A stretch of 12,757 bases of DNA from positions 1 through 12,757 of the forward strand of contig QMLM01000025.1 in the NCBI GenBank assembly GCA_003646745.1. The letters run 5' to 3'. Shown in pieces: positions 1-6,943 of the stretch (position 1 is the first letter of the stretch; the number at the start of each line of letters is the position of its first letter). Source of the stretch: Deltaproteobacteria bacterium (lineage in GTDB: Bacteria > Desulfobacterota > B13-G15 > RBG-16-54-18). A model generated the notes under the pieces. That model saw only the letters and a program-made list of their open reading frames with translations. It was not told the origin of the DNA and did not search any database. The translations under genes were made by a program, and so were the position numbers.

Positions 1-2
1 CT

Positions 3-773
3 TTTATCCCTGTCTCCTGTGTCGCCTTAACCGAGACCTTGCTCGAGAGCGAACTATTCGGACACGAGAAAGGGGCTTTTACCGATGCCATAGCCCAAAA
101 AAAAGGGAAGTTTGAGCTTGCCGATGGTGGTACCATCTTCTTGGATGAAATCGGGGATATAAGCCCTAAGTTGCAACTCAGTCTTCTAAGGGTCTTACAA
201 GAAAAGGAGTTTACCAGGGTGGGGGGAACAAGGCCGATCAAGGTCGATGTACGCATCATTGCGGCAACCAATCGAGACCTAAAAAAGGCTGTAGAAGAGG
301 GGAAATTCAGGGATGATCTCTATTACCGTCTGAATGTCATCTCTATCGAGATCCCTCCTCTAAGAGAACGTAAGGAAGATATCCCCGTCTTGGTCCGCCA
401 TTTCATAGAGAAATTCAATATAGAGATGGGAAAAAAAATAGAAAGGATTTCGGAAGAGGCACTGGATATCCTGATGAAATACGATTGGCCGGGCAATGTG
501 CGAGAGTTGGAAAATGTCATAGAACGGGCCATGGTCATCACCAAGGACAACTTTATCAAGGCAGAGGAACTACATCTATCCCCTCAGGTAATGAAGGAAA
601 AGGATACCTCTACACCATTGGAGGAAAAGACTCTAAAGGCCATTGAAAGACAACATATTTTGAGGATCTTAGATGAAAACAACTGGAATATCCAAAAATC
701 CGCTGAGGTATTGGGTATTGACCGCGTCACCCTTTACAACAAGATCAAAAAGTACAACTTGAAAAGGGGTTAA
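3..773 (+). CDS. Sigma-54-dependent transcriptional activator, C-terminal part (5' end outside window)
   Basis: This is the last 256 or so residues of a bacterial enhancer-binding protein that uses ATP to open sigma-54 RNA polymerase complexes. The frame is open from base 3 and the first residues match the AAA+ core, so the gene begins before the window. The TTG at 39 is internal. Visible in order are ETLLESELFGHEKGAFTDA (the sigma-54 contact loop), GGTIFLDEIGDI (Walker B), VRIIAATNRDL (sensor I), FRDDLYYRLNV (arginine-finger region), PPLRERKEDIP and YDWPGNVRELENV (sensor II). A Fis-type helix-turn-helix follows near the end (IQKSAEVLGIDRVTLYNKI). The contact loop reads GAFTDA rather than the canonical GAFTGA. 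The N-terminal sensory domain is not in the window, so whether this is an NtrC-like response regulator or another subclass cannot be told. The family call is secure. Confidence 0.95.
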   Translation, partial: FIPVSCVALTETLLESELFGHEKGAFTDAIAQKKGKFELADGGTIFLDEIGDISPKLQLSLLRVLQEKEFTRVGGTRPIKVDVRIIAATNRDLKKAVEEGKFRDDLYYRLNVISIEIPPLRERKEDIPVLVRHFIEKFNIEMGKKIERISEEALDILMKYDWPGNVRELENVIERAMVITKDNFIKAEELHLSPQVMKEKDTSTPLEEKTLKAIERQHILRILDENNWNIQKSAEVLGIDRVTLYNKIKKYNLKRG

Positions 774-806
774 CCCTTTCCTGTAACCATTCTTATAACA
801 AAATTC

Positions 807-835
807 TTGACAAGGGATTTTCACTCCGATAAGCT
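807..835 (+). promoter_or_regulatory. Candidate sigma-70-type promoter for the lytic transglycosylase gene
   Basis: A perfect TTGACA lies at 807-812, and 17 bases later TAAGCT at 830-835 matches the -10 consensus at three positions. It sits in the 79-base gap after the regulator's stop codon. The predicted transcript would start near 842, just upstream of a purine-rich GTGGAGG. There is no clear sigma-54 (-24/-12) element in the gap, so the neighbouring activator need not control this gene. The -10 match is weak, so this is a moderate call. Confidence 0.5.
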
Positions 836-852
836 AGCGCCATCCTCAGATA

Positions 853-859
853 GTGGAGG
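853..859 (+). promoter_or_regulatory. Ribosome binding site that sets the transglycosylase start
   Basis: GTGGAGG here lies 5 bases before the TTG at 865, good Shine-Dalgarno spacing. The longest open frame would instead begin at the GTG at 853, which is inside this purine block and has no site upstream. A second purine run, AAGGAG at 868-873, lies 6 bases before another TTG at 880, so 880 is a fallback start. Confidence 0.5.
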
Positions 860-864
860 CAGCT

Positions 865-2409
865 TTGAAGGAGCTCTCTTTGTTGGTCATCATCCTCTCC
901 CTCTCCTTGTTCCTCGCTTGTGGCCCTGTTTTGTTAAAAAGCGATGAATCTATTCCTGTCGTAACGAGTACCACAGCCACGCCCTCCTCTGCTCAATCTG
1001 ATGCATCCTCTTCTGCGCGCGGATTGCCTATAGGTAACCCAAAAATTTCCCTTCTTGGTGAGGAAGATCTACAAAGAGAAGAGATATCTGTCGGTGAAAA
1101 TACCCGTATGCTCAAACATATCAACGAGTGTAATCTGAAACCTGCTCCTCAAGGGGTGGCAACGGAACAGGAAAAGGCACCTCTTGAGATAGGTGAGGAG
1201 GAAAAGGAGATAACCTTTGACATCCCTATTGTGGTAAATGACCGGGTAGAGTACTATATCGAGTATTTCAAAAACAAACACAGAAAGGAGTTTGCCCTGT
1301 GGTTGAAGAGATCCGGCAAATACGTCCCGATGATGAAGGAGCTGCTGAGGGAGAACGGGCTTCCAGAGGATCTGGTTTATCTGGCCATGATCGAGAGTGG
1401 TTTCAACCCCAAGGCTTACTCGCGTCGCAGGGCATCGGGGCCGTGGCAGTTTGTCTATTGGACAGGGAAGAGATACGGTCTGGTGGTCAACTGGTGGATA
1501 GATGAGCGAAGGGATCCAGAAAAGTCCACCATTGCTGCCGCCAGATACCTGAAGGACCTATATGACCAATTCAGATGCTGGCATCTGGCAGCTGCAGGAT
1601 ACAATGCTGGGGAAGGAAAGATCTCTCGGGCCATAAGGCGTTATCGAACAGAGGATTTCTGGGAATTGGCCAAGTACAGGTATTTGAAAAGGGAAACCAA
1701 GGACTTCGTCCCCAAGATGATTGCGGCCGCCCTCATCGCCAAAGAACCTGAGAAATATGGCTTTGACGACATAGAATACGACGAACCCATTCGCTATGAA
1801 AAGGTAAAGATACCTGACGCCACCGATCTGAGAGTGATCGCCCGCTGCTGCGGTGTGGATTATAAGACCATTAAGGCCCTTAACCCAGAGTTAAAGAGGT
1901 GGTGCACTCCACCTAACTACCCTGGCTACCAGATAAAGATACCCGCAGGAAAAAAAGAGACCTTTTTGCAAAACTTCTCCCAACTCAAGCCATTAGAAAG
2001 GATAACCTTTCGACGACATCGGGTGAGAATGGGGGAGACCCTGTCCCAAATCGCCAGGCGATATAGAACAAGGGTGAAACCCATCATGCAACTCAACCAT
2101 CTCAGAAGTCCGAGAAACCTTCGAGCGGGAACTTATATCGTTATCCCCATTCCCGCCAATAAGGTCTCATCCTTGAAAAAGAAGTTAGGCCGCAGGGGGC
2201 CCAAAGCGAAGAAGGCAAGAGCAAAGAACACTATAGCCTCCTTTCAAGAGATCCTCTATGTAGTGAAAAAGGGAGATACCCTGTGGGATATTGCTCGTAT
2301 GTATAATCTAGATATCGAACAGATAAGGCGCTGGAATAACATAAGGGGGACTCTCATCCACCCCAATGACAAACTCCTTCTAAAGATAAGAAGGGAGGAA
2401 AAAGGGTAG
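865..2409 (+). CDS. mltD: Membrane-bound lytic murein transglycosylase, MltD-like lipoprotein with LysM repeats
   Basis: The product cleaves peptidoglycan glycan strands to give 1,6-anhydromuramyl ends, probably from the periplasmic face of the outer membrane. Residue numbers here count from the GTG at 853. A hydrophobic leader ends in FLAC, an acceptable lipobox with Cys23 as the lipidation site. A Ser/Thr/Ala-rich linker follows (about 37-57). The SLT family 1 catalytic domain spans about 150-265, with the catalytic Glu181 in AMIESGFNP and the signatures GPWQF and AAGYNAGEGKI. A divergent LysM-like segment typical of MltD lies at about 318-366 (IKALNPELKRW). Two clear LysM repeats follow at about 388-433 (GETLSQIARRYR) and 467-511 (GDTLWDIARMYN), which bind GlcNAc-containing glycan. 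I chose TTG at 865 because it has the best ribosome binding site. GTG 853 and TTG 880 are alternatives. The gene stands alone, with its own likely promoter. Confidence 0.9.
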   Translation: MKELSLLVIILSLSLFLACGPVLLKSDESIPVVTSTTATPSSAQSDASSSARGLPIGNPKISLLGEEDLQREEISVGENTRMLKHINECNLKPAPQGVATEQEKAPLEIGEEEKEITFDIPIVVNDRVEYYIEYFKNKHRKEFALWLKRSGKYVPMMKELLRENGLPEDLVYLAMIESGFNPKAYSRRRASGPWQFVYWTGKRYGLVVNWWIDERRDPEKSTIAAARYLKDLYDQFRCWHLAAAGYNAGEGKISRAIRRYRTEDFWELAKYRYLKRETKDFVPKMIAAALIAKEPEKYGFDDIEYDEPIRYEKVKIPDATDLRVIARCCGVDYKTIKALNPELKRWCTPPNYPGYQIKIPAGKKETFLQNFSQLKPLERITFRRHRVRMGETLSQIARRYRTRVKPIMQLNHLRSPRNLRAGTYIVIPIPANKVSSLKKKLGRRGPKAKKARAKNTIASFQEILYVVKKGDTLWDIARMYNLDIEQIRRWNNIRGTLIHPNDKLLLKIRREEKG

Positions 2410-2412
2410 GAC

Positions 2413-4188
2413 CTAAATGTCTATCTTGAGATGAAGCTCTTTTAACTGCTGGGGGTCTACATTGGCAGGGGCACCGGTGAGCAGGCAAGTGGCTTTTTGG
2501 GTTTTGGGAAAGGGGATGACTTCCCTGATGGAGGTTGCACCGCACAGCAAGGCCAGCAATCTGTCAAAACCCAAGGCAATACCCCCATGGGGTGGAGCCC
2601 CATAATCGAGGGCATCCAAGAGGAACCCAAATTTGGCCTCGGCCTCCTCAGCACCAATCCCCAAAGTCTCAAAGATCAACCTCTGAATATCCACGCGATG
2701 GTTCCTAATGCTCCCCCCTCCAATCTCTTCGCCATTGAGGACAATATCGTAGGCCTTAGCCCTTACCTTCAGGGGAGCATCTTTTATCAGCGCTAAATCT
2801 TCGTCCTTAGGGGCGGTAAAGGGGTGATGAACGGCTACAAATCTGCGTTGCTGCTCATCATATTCCAGTAAGGGGAAATCAACGACCCAGAGGAATTGAT
2901 AGGTCCCCTCCTTTATCAACCCCTTCTCCTTAGCCAGATGAAGGCGCAGATGGCCCAGGGCTTCATTTACTACCTTCGCCCTATCGGCCACAAAGAGGAG
3001 GAGGTCACCTGGTTCTCCCCCCATTCTGTCGCTTATCTCGCGCAGATCCTCTGGCCGGAAAAATTTCACAATGGGGGATGCCCAACCTCCGGTATCCACT
3101 TTTATCCAAGCTAGTCCGCCAGCGCCATAGACCTTTACCACCTCGATTAGTTCCTCGATCTCCTTGCGGGAACGGTCTCCCCCACCTTTCAGATTTATCC
3201 CCTTGACGACCCCCCTGCCCTCCACAGCCCGTGTAAACACCTGAAAACTTGAGCGAGAGGCCACATCGGTAACCTCGACTAGCTCCATCCCAAAGCGAAT
3301 GTCAGGGCGGTCCAGACCATATTTGGCAATCGCCTCCTGATAGGTCATCTTGGGAAAGGGCCTCTTTAACTCCACCCCTAGGATCTCGCGAAAGACCGCC
3401 TCCAACATCCCCTCTATACAATTCTGGACGTCATCGGCATCTACGAAAGACATCTCCACATCAATCTGGGTAAACTCTGGCTGGCGGTCAGCCCTGAGGT
3501 CTTCGTCCCGGAAACACTTAACTATTTGGAAATAGCGGTCGAAGCCAGAGATCATCAATAGCTGTTTGAACAATTGGGGGGATTGAGGCAAGGCATAAAA
3601 GTTACCGGGGTTAAGACGGCTGGGGACAAGATAGTCCCTCGCCCCCTCAGGGGTGCTGCGGGTGAGGAAGGGGGTCTCGATCTCCAAAAAACCCTGAGAG
3701 GATAGGTAATCTCTCACTACTTTGGCAGCTCGGTGCCTCAGAATTAAGTTCTCTTGCAGCCTTTGCCTGCGTAGATCTAAATACCTGTATCTTAACCTTA
3801 CGTTCTCCGCCACCTCAGCTTCATCTTCGATGGGGAAAGGTGGTGTGCGGGACTCATTGAGGATCTTTAACTCATGAACAATTATCTCTATCTCCCCCGT
3901 GGCCAATCGGGGGTTCTCCGTCCCCGGTGGCCTCAGTGCTACCTCGCCTTTAATTGCTATAACATACTCGCTGCGCAGAGAGTGGGCTTTGGCATGGGCC
4001 TGGGGGCTTGTCGCGGGATTAAAGACTACCTGGACTATCCCATACCTGTCTCGCAAGTCCACAAATATCAACCCCCCGTGATCCCTTCGACGTTGGACCC
4101 AGCCCATCAGGAGAACTTGGGCACCAGCGTCCTTCCTCCTCAGCTCACCGCAATTGTGGGTACGTCGCCACTGCTGCAATAAATCCAC
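2413..4188 (-). CDS. aspS: Aspartyl-tRNA synthetase, predicted non-discriminating
   Basis: This class II synthetase charges tRNA-Asp with aspartate, and probably also tRNA-Asn. At about 591 residues it is full length for the bacterial type. It shows an N-terminal OB-fold anticodon domain (GWVQRRRDHGGLIFVDLRD), motif 2 (FRDEDLRADRQPEFTQID, from about residue 226), the bacterial GAD insertion (about 290-425) and motif 3 (GIALGFDRLLALL, Arg543). His37 follows RRRD and Gly89 lies in RPPGTENP. These are the residues found in the non-discriminating Pseudomonas enzyme, where E. coli has Leu and Lys. The GTG at 4188 has AAAGGG 6 bases upstream. A TTG at 4194, overlapping the preceding TGA stop, would add two residues. 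It is the last gene of the proS block and its stop codon lies 3 bases from the convergent transglycosylase stop. Confidence 0.97.
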   Translation of the reverse strand: MDLLQQWRRTHNCGELRRKDAGAQVLLMGWVQRRRDHGGLIFVDLRDRYGIVQVVFNPATSPQAHAKAHSLRSEYVIAIKGEVALRPPGTENPRLATGEIEIIVHELKILNESRTPPFPIEDEAEVAENVRLRYRYLDLRRQRLQENLILRHRAAKVVRDYLSSQGFLEIETPFLTRSTPEGARDYLVPSRLNPGNFYALPQSPQLFKQLLMISGFDRYFQIVKCFRDEDLRADRQPEFTQIDVEMSFVDADDVQNCIEGMLEAVFREILGVELKRPFPKMTYQEAIAKYGLDRPDIRFGMELVEVTDVASRSSFQVFTRAVEGRGVVKGINLKGGGDRSRKEIEELIEVVKVYGAGGLAWIKVDTGGWASPIVKFFRPEDLREISDRMGGEPGDLLLFVADRAKVVNEALGHLRLHLAKEKGLIKEGTYQFLWVVDFPLLEYDEQQRRFVAVHHPFTAPKDEDLALIKDAPLKVRAKAYDIVLNGEEIGGGSIRNHRVDIQRLIFETLGIGAEEAEAKFGFLLDALDYGAPPHGGIALGFDRLLALLCGATSIREVIPFPKTQKATCLLTGAPANVDPQQLKELHLKIDI

Positions 4189-4190
4189 GC

Positions 4191-4643
4191 TCAACCCTTT
4201 TGTACCCGGGGGCCCTGAAAGGGAACCTTTGGGTGCCAGATCTTGCCCTCTTCAATGATATGGATTACCTCCCATCCCTTCTCACTGAGACTTGCGCCGA
4301 TAAACCTCCTGTGGCACCTCCAGGGAAACCTCTCTGCGCAGAAAAAGACGGTCGTTCTCCTCTTTGCTATCTGCTGAAGTCTTTCCAGCCCTTCGACATA
4401 TGAGGGGGTGCTCATGTAAGACTCATATCCCCCCCGACGATAACCACCCAATTCTTTCCCCAGATAGACGTAATCTATTCCACCCTCTCTCAGAAGATGG
4501 GCGAGCTGCACCTGTTGAAAATGGGGAAAGCGACTCTGGGGGAAACTCCTCACATCCGCTGCGACCTCGATATTATATGCCTCTAATATCCTCATAAACT
4601 CTTCAATGGTGCGCATGCTCGTACCCATCGAATATATCTTCAT
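4191..4643 (-). CDS. DUF488 family protein of unknown function
   Basis: This is a small cytoplasmic protein of 150 residues in the DUF488 family, whose biochemical role is not established. The N-terminus MKIYSMGTSMRTIEEF matches the usual family opening, and ADVRSFPQSRFPHF (about 29-42) and FFCAERFPWRCHRR (about 100-113) are the conserved blocks. Cys102, Cys110 and His111 are the kind of residues that could serve catalysis or metal binding, but that is inference. I chose the ATG at 4643 because it gives the family-typical start. A TTG at 4655 overlapping the proS stop is the longer alternative. No strong ribosome site is visible, so translation may be coupled to proS. The TGA stop at 4191-4193 falls immediately before the aspS start. 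Its position between two synthetase genes suggests co-expression, not a proven role in translation. Confidence 0.87.
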   Translation of the reverse strand: MKIYSMGTSMRTIEEFMRILEAYNIEVAADVRSFPQSRFPHFQQVQLAHLLREGGIDYVYLGKELGGYRRGGYESYMSTPSYVEGLERLQQIAKRRTTVFFCAERFPWRCHRRFIGASLSEKGWEVIHIIEEGKIWHPKVPFQGPRVQKG

Positions 4644-4651
4644 CACAGCGC

Positions 4652-6367
4652 TCAATCATCTCTCAACTCGGCGGAGATCATCTCCATTACCACCTCCGGG
4701 GCTTCTCCCAGCGACGCCAGCATGACCTCCCCGGACCTCCTTATCCTTATCTCCACCTTCCCTACACCGACGTTCTTCTCACCCACCGTTAGGCGAAGGG
4801 GAATACCGATAAGATCCGCATCCTTAAACTTCACCCCCGCCCGCTCATCTCTGTCGTCCAAAAGTACCTCTACCCCCCTTTGCTGCAAGACAAGATAAAG
4901 GTCTTCTGCCACCTTCATAATCCTGACATCTTTATTATTAACGGGCAAGATCAAGACATGAAAAGGGGCAATAGACATGGGAAAGATGATACCATCTTCA
5001 TCGTGATTTTGTTCGATAGCCGCCGCTACTGTCCTGCCTACCCCAATTCCATAGCAGCCCATAACCAGGGGCTTCTCCCTTCCTTTTGGATCCAGATATG
5101 TAGCCCCCATGGCCTTGCTGTATTTAGTACCTAATTTAAATATGTGCCCCACCTCTATCCCTTTAGATACCTGCAATCTCCCCGGACACCTGGGGCAGGG
5201 ATCCCCATCTTTTGCCAGGCGGATATCAGCGAACTCATCCACCTGAAAATCTCTGCCGAGATTGACGTTAATAAGGTGGGCATCGGGTTCGTTGGCACCG
5301 GTTACAAAGTTCTTCATACCCTCCACGGCATAATCGGCGACCAGCTTCACCTCTAGCCCCACCGGCCCAGCAAAGCCCTTAGGGGCATGGGTGACATCGG
5401 CGATCACCTCATCTGCGGCCATCTGCAGCTGAGCCACTCCCATGTGACGGCGCAACTTCGCCTCGTTGATCTCATGGTCACCCCTGACCAAAGCAGCTAT
5501 CACACCTTTTTCTGTCTTAAAGATAAGGGTCTTCACCAACCTCTGTGGGGGGACACCCAGGAATTCAAACACCTCCTCCACACTCTTTCGCTCGGGGGTC
5601 CTCACCTTTTGCAGGTCTTTCATCCGCTCGTCGACTTCTTCCACAACCTTCCCCACTTCTGCTCGCTCCAAATTAGCCGCATAGTCACACTGGCTACAAC
5701 TCACAATTACATCCTCTCCTGTATCGGCCAACACCATAAACTCATGGGAGAAACTCCCCCCGATAAGCCCCGTATCTGCCTCCACTGCCCTGAACTTCAA
5801 CCCACAGCGTTGGAATATCCTGGTGTAGGCCTCGTACATCCGCCAATAGCTTCGCTCGGCACCCTCTTCGTCGGCATCGAAGCTATAGGCATCCTTCATG
5901 ATAAACTCCCGGGCGCGCATTACCCCAAACCTGGGCCTTACCTCATCCCTGAACTTGGTCTGGATCTGATAGAGGTTTAAAGGAAGTTGACGATAGGACC
6001 TTATCTCCCGGCGAGCGAGATCCGTAATCACCTCTTCGTGAGTAGGACCAAAACAATAATCCCTTTCATGTCTGTCCTTTATTCTAAGTAACTCTCTGCC
6101 ATATTGATCCCAACGTCCGCTCTCCTTCCACAGCTCTGCCGGCAAAATGCATGGCATCAACACCTCTAGGGCCCCCGCCTTGTTCATCTCCTCCCTGATG
6201 ATACGTTCCACCTTCTGCATAACCCGCACCCCAAGGGGGAGAAAGGTATAGATACCTGCAGCCAATTTCCTGATCATCCCGGCCCGCAACATCAGCTTAT
6301 GGCTCACTACTTCTGCCTCTGCCGGTTCCTCCCTCAATGTGGGCATCAACAGTTGGGTGTATCGCAT
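4652..6367 (-). CDS. proS: Prolyl-tRNA synthetase, bacterial type with editing domain
   Basis: This class II synthetase attaches proline to tRNA-Pro and clears mischarged alanine. At 571 residues it has the usual length for the bacterial form. Motif 2 is at about 139-158 (FRDEVRPRFGVMRAREFIMK) and motif 3 near 437-445 (GCYGIGVGR). The INS editing insertion lies between them (about 225-405) and includes Lys279, a position known to matter for editing in E. coli. Two CxxC pairs, Cys224/Cys227 (CSQC) and Cys391/Cys394 (CPRC), flank this insertion and could form a zinc site that the E. coli enzyme lacks. The C-terminal anticodon domain is present (VLLDDRDERAGVKFKDADLIGIP). The ATG is preceded by GAGGAGG with tight spacing. 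A good promoter lies about 30-60 bases upstream, making this the first gene of the proS-DUF488-aspS unit. The short leader leaves no room for a T-box. Confidence 0.98.
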   Translation of the reverse strand: MRYTQLLMPTLREEPAEAEVVSHKLMLRAGMIRKLAAGIYTFLPLGVRVMQKVERIIREEMNKAGALEVLMPCILPAELWKESGRWDQYGRELLRIKDRHERDYCFGPTHEEVITDLARREIRSYRQLPLNLYQIQTKFRDEVRPRFGVMRAREFIMKDAYSFDADEEGAERSYWRMYEAYTRIFQRCGLKFRAVEADTGLIGGSFSHEFMVLADTGEDVIVSCSQCDYAANLERAEVGKVVEEVDERMKDLQKVRTPERKSVEEVFEFLGVPPQRLVKTLIFKTEKGVIAALVRGDHEINEAKLRRHMGVAQLQMAADEVIADVTHAPKGFAGPVGLEVKLVADYAVEGMKNFVTGANEPDAHLINVNLGRDFQVDEFADIRLAKDGDPCPRCPGRLQVSKGIEVGHIFKLGTKYSKAMGATYLDPKGREKPLVMGCYGIGVGRTVAAAIEQNHDEDGIIFPMSIAPFHVLILPVNNKDVRIMKVAEDLYLVLQQRGVEVLLDDRDERAGVKFKDADLIGIPLRLTVGEKNVGVGKVEIRIRRSGEVMLASLGEAPEVVMEMISAELRDD

Positions 6368-6396
6368 TTCCTCCTCAATATATAGCTTTTGTCCAC

Positions 6397-6426
6397 ATTC
6401 TATAGGCTAACCATCAAACCTGTCAA
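6397..6426 (-). promoter_or_regulatory. Promoter of the proS-DUF488-aspS unit
   Basis: On the - strand a perfect TTGACA occupies 6426-6421. Eighteen bases later comes TAGAAT at 6402-6397 (five of six consensus bases), or TATAGA at 6404-6399 with 16-base spacing. Transcription would start near 6390, giving a leader of about 20 bases before the proS ATG. It lies directly downstream of the intrinsic terminator at 6454-6487, so the two transcription units are cleanly separated. Confidence 0.7.
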
Positions 6427-6453
6427 CAATTAGCCTTTATTCCCTGGTCTTTT

Positions 6454-6487
6454 AAAAACTAAAAAGGAGATGGGAACCCATCTCCTT
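6454..6487 (-). terminator. Intrinsic terminator after tRNA-Leu
   Basis: A perfect 11-base inverted repeat (AAGGAGATGGG at 6464-6474, CCCATCTCCTT at 6477-6487) is separated by only two bases. Read on the - strand it is followed by a T-rich run, TTTTTAGTTTTT counting the last two stem bases. The + strand side has no T-run, so it acts in the - direction. It ends the tRNA-Leu transcript and probably readthrough from secG. Confidence 0.88.
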
Positions 6488-6499
6488 CTTGAACCTCCA

Positions 6500-6586
6500 T
6501 GGTGCCGAAGGCGGGATTTGAACCCGCACGGGCATAACCCACCACCCCCTCAAGATGGCGTGTCTACCAAATTCCACCACTTCGGC
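6500..6586 (-). tRNA. tRNA-Leu (anticodon GAG)
   Basis: The - strand gives a type II tRNA with a 7-bp acceptor stem (GCCGAAG / CTTCGGC), discriminator A and an encoded CCA at 6502-6500. The anticodon stem CCATC/GGTGG closes the loop TTGAGGG, so the anticodon is GAG, reading CUC and CUU leucine codons. A long variable arm with a GGG/CCC stem and the T arm GCGGG-TTCAAAT-CCCGC follow, as expected for leucine. It sits 50 bases after secG, has its own promoter and is followed by an intrinsic terminator. Confidence 0.96.
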
Positions 6587-6595
6587 ACAACGTTA

Positions 6596-6624
6596 ATTTT
6601 ACCCCAATTTATTTCCTTTGACAA
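6596..6624 (-). promoter_or_regulatory. Promoter of tRNA-Leu
   Basis: On the - strand TTGTCA (6624-6619, five of six) and TAAAAT (6601-6596, five of six) are separated by exactly 17 bases. The -10 ends 9 bases before the first base of the mature tRNA, so the primary transcript would carry only a two- or three-base leader. The tRNA can therefore be made independently of the secG operon. Confidence 0.72.
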
Positions 6625-6636
6625 GTCCTTTTTCCA

Positions 6637-6939
6637 TCATCTCCCCCCTTGGCCAGGGGAAACGGGGGCTTGTTGCCTTGGTACTTCATCCACTACCGTC
6701 TTGGTTGGAGGTTGACTGGCCAAAAAGGCCAAGATAAGGGAACTGAGCATAAAGAAAACGGCAATCACTGTGGTAAGTTTGTTCAAAAAACTGACTGGCC
6801 CTGCGCTGCCGAAGATAGTCTGGCTATAACCACCGCCAAAGGCCGCACCCATCTCAGCCCCCTTCCCTGTCTGTAAAAGGACGATCATGACCAAGATCAC
6901 ACAGACAAAAACATGTAACACAGTGAGTATTCCCCCCAT
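6637..6939 (-). CDS. secG: Preprotein translocase subunit SecG
   Basis: SecG is the small accessory membrane subunit of the SecYEG channel and helps SecA-driven export. The 100-residue product has two hydrophobic segments, at about 2-21 (GGILTVLHVFVCVILVMIVL) and about 50-73 (FLNKLTTVIAVFFMLSSLILAF). They are joined by the characteristic glycine-rich loop QTGKGAEMGAAFGGG. A Pro/Gln-rich tail ends the protein. An ATG at 6963 in the same frame would add eight residues overlapping tpiA, but the ATG at 6939 has a GGAGG 7 bases upstream and gives the family-typical start. The gene begins just after the tpiA stop, a pairing common in bacteria. Confidence 0.95.
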   Translation of the reverse strand: MGGILTVLHVFVCVILVMIVLLQTGKGAEMGAAFGGGYSQTIFGSAGPVSFLNKLTTVIAVFFMLSSLILAFLASQPPTKTVVDEVPRQQAPVSPGQGGR

Positions 6940-6943
6940 AAAA

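Noticed and set aside
762..780. Near-palindrome AAAGGGGTTAACCCTTT at the end of the sigma-54 activator gene, considered as a terminator
   Set aside because: The stem is short with a bulge, has no proper loop and is not followed by a T-run.
5387..5980. Open frame of 197 codons on the + strand opposite proS
   Set aside because: It is wholly antisense to a well-conserved synthetase, has no recognisable domain and no convincing ribosome site.
6368..6420. T-box or other amino-acid-responsive leader for proS
   Set aside because: The predicted transcript start leaves only about 20 bases before the start codon, and no stem-loop or T-box sequence is present.
6464..6487. Hairpin considered as an attenuator of proS
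   Set aside because: It lies upstream of the proS promoter on the transcribed strand and has a T-run on its - strand exit side, which fits a terminator for the tRNA.
6500..6586. tRNA-Leu as an integration (att) site for a mobile element
   Set aside because: There is no integrase, no duplicated tRNA 3' end, and both flanks are housekeeping genes.
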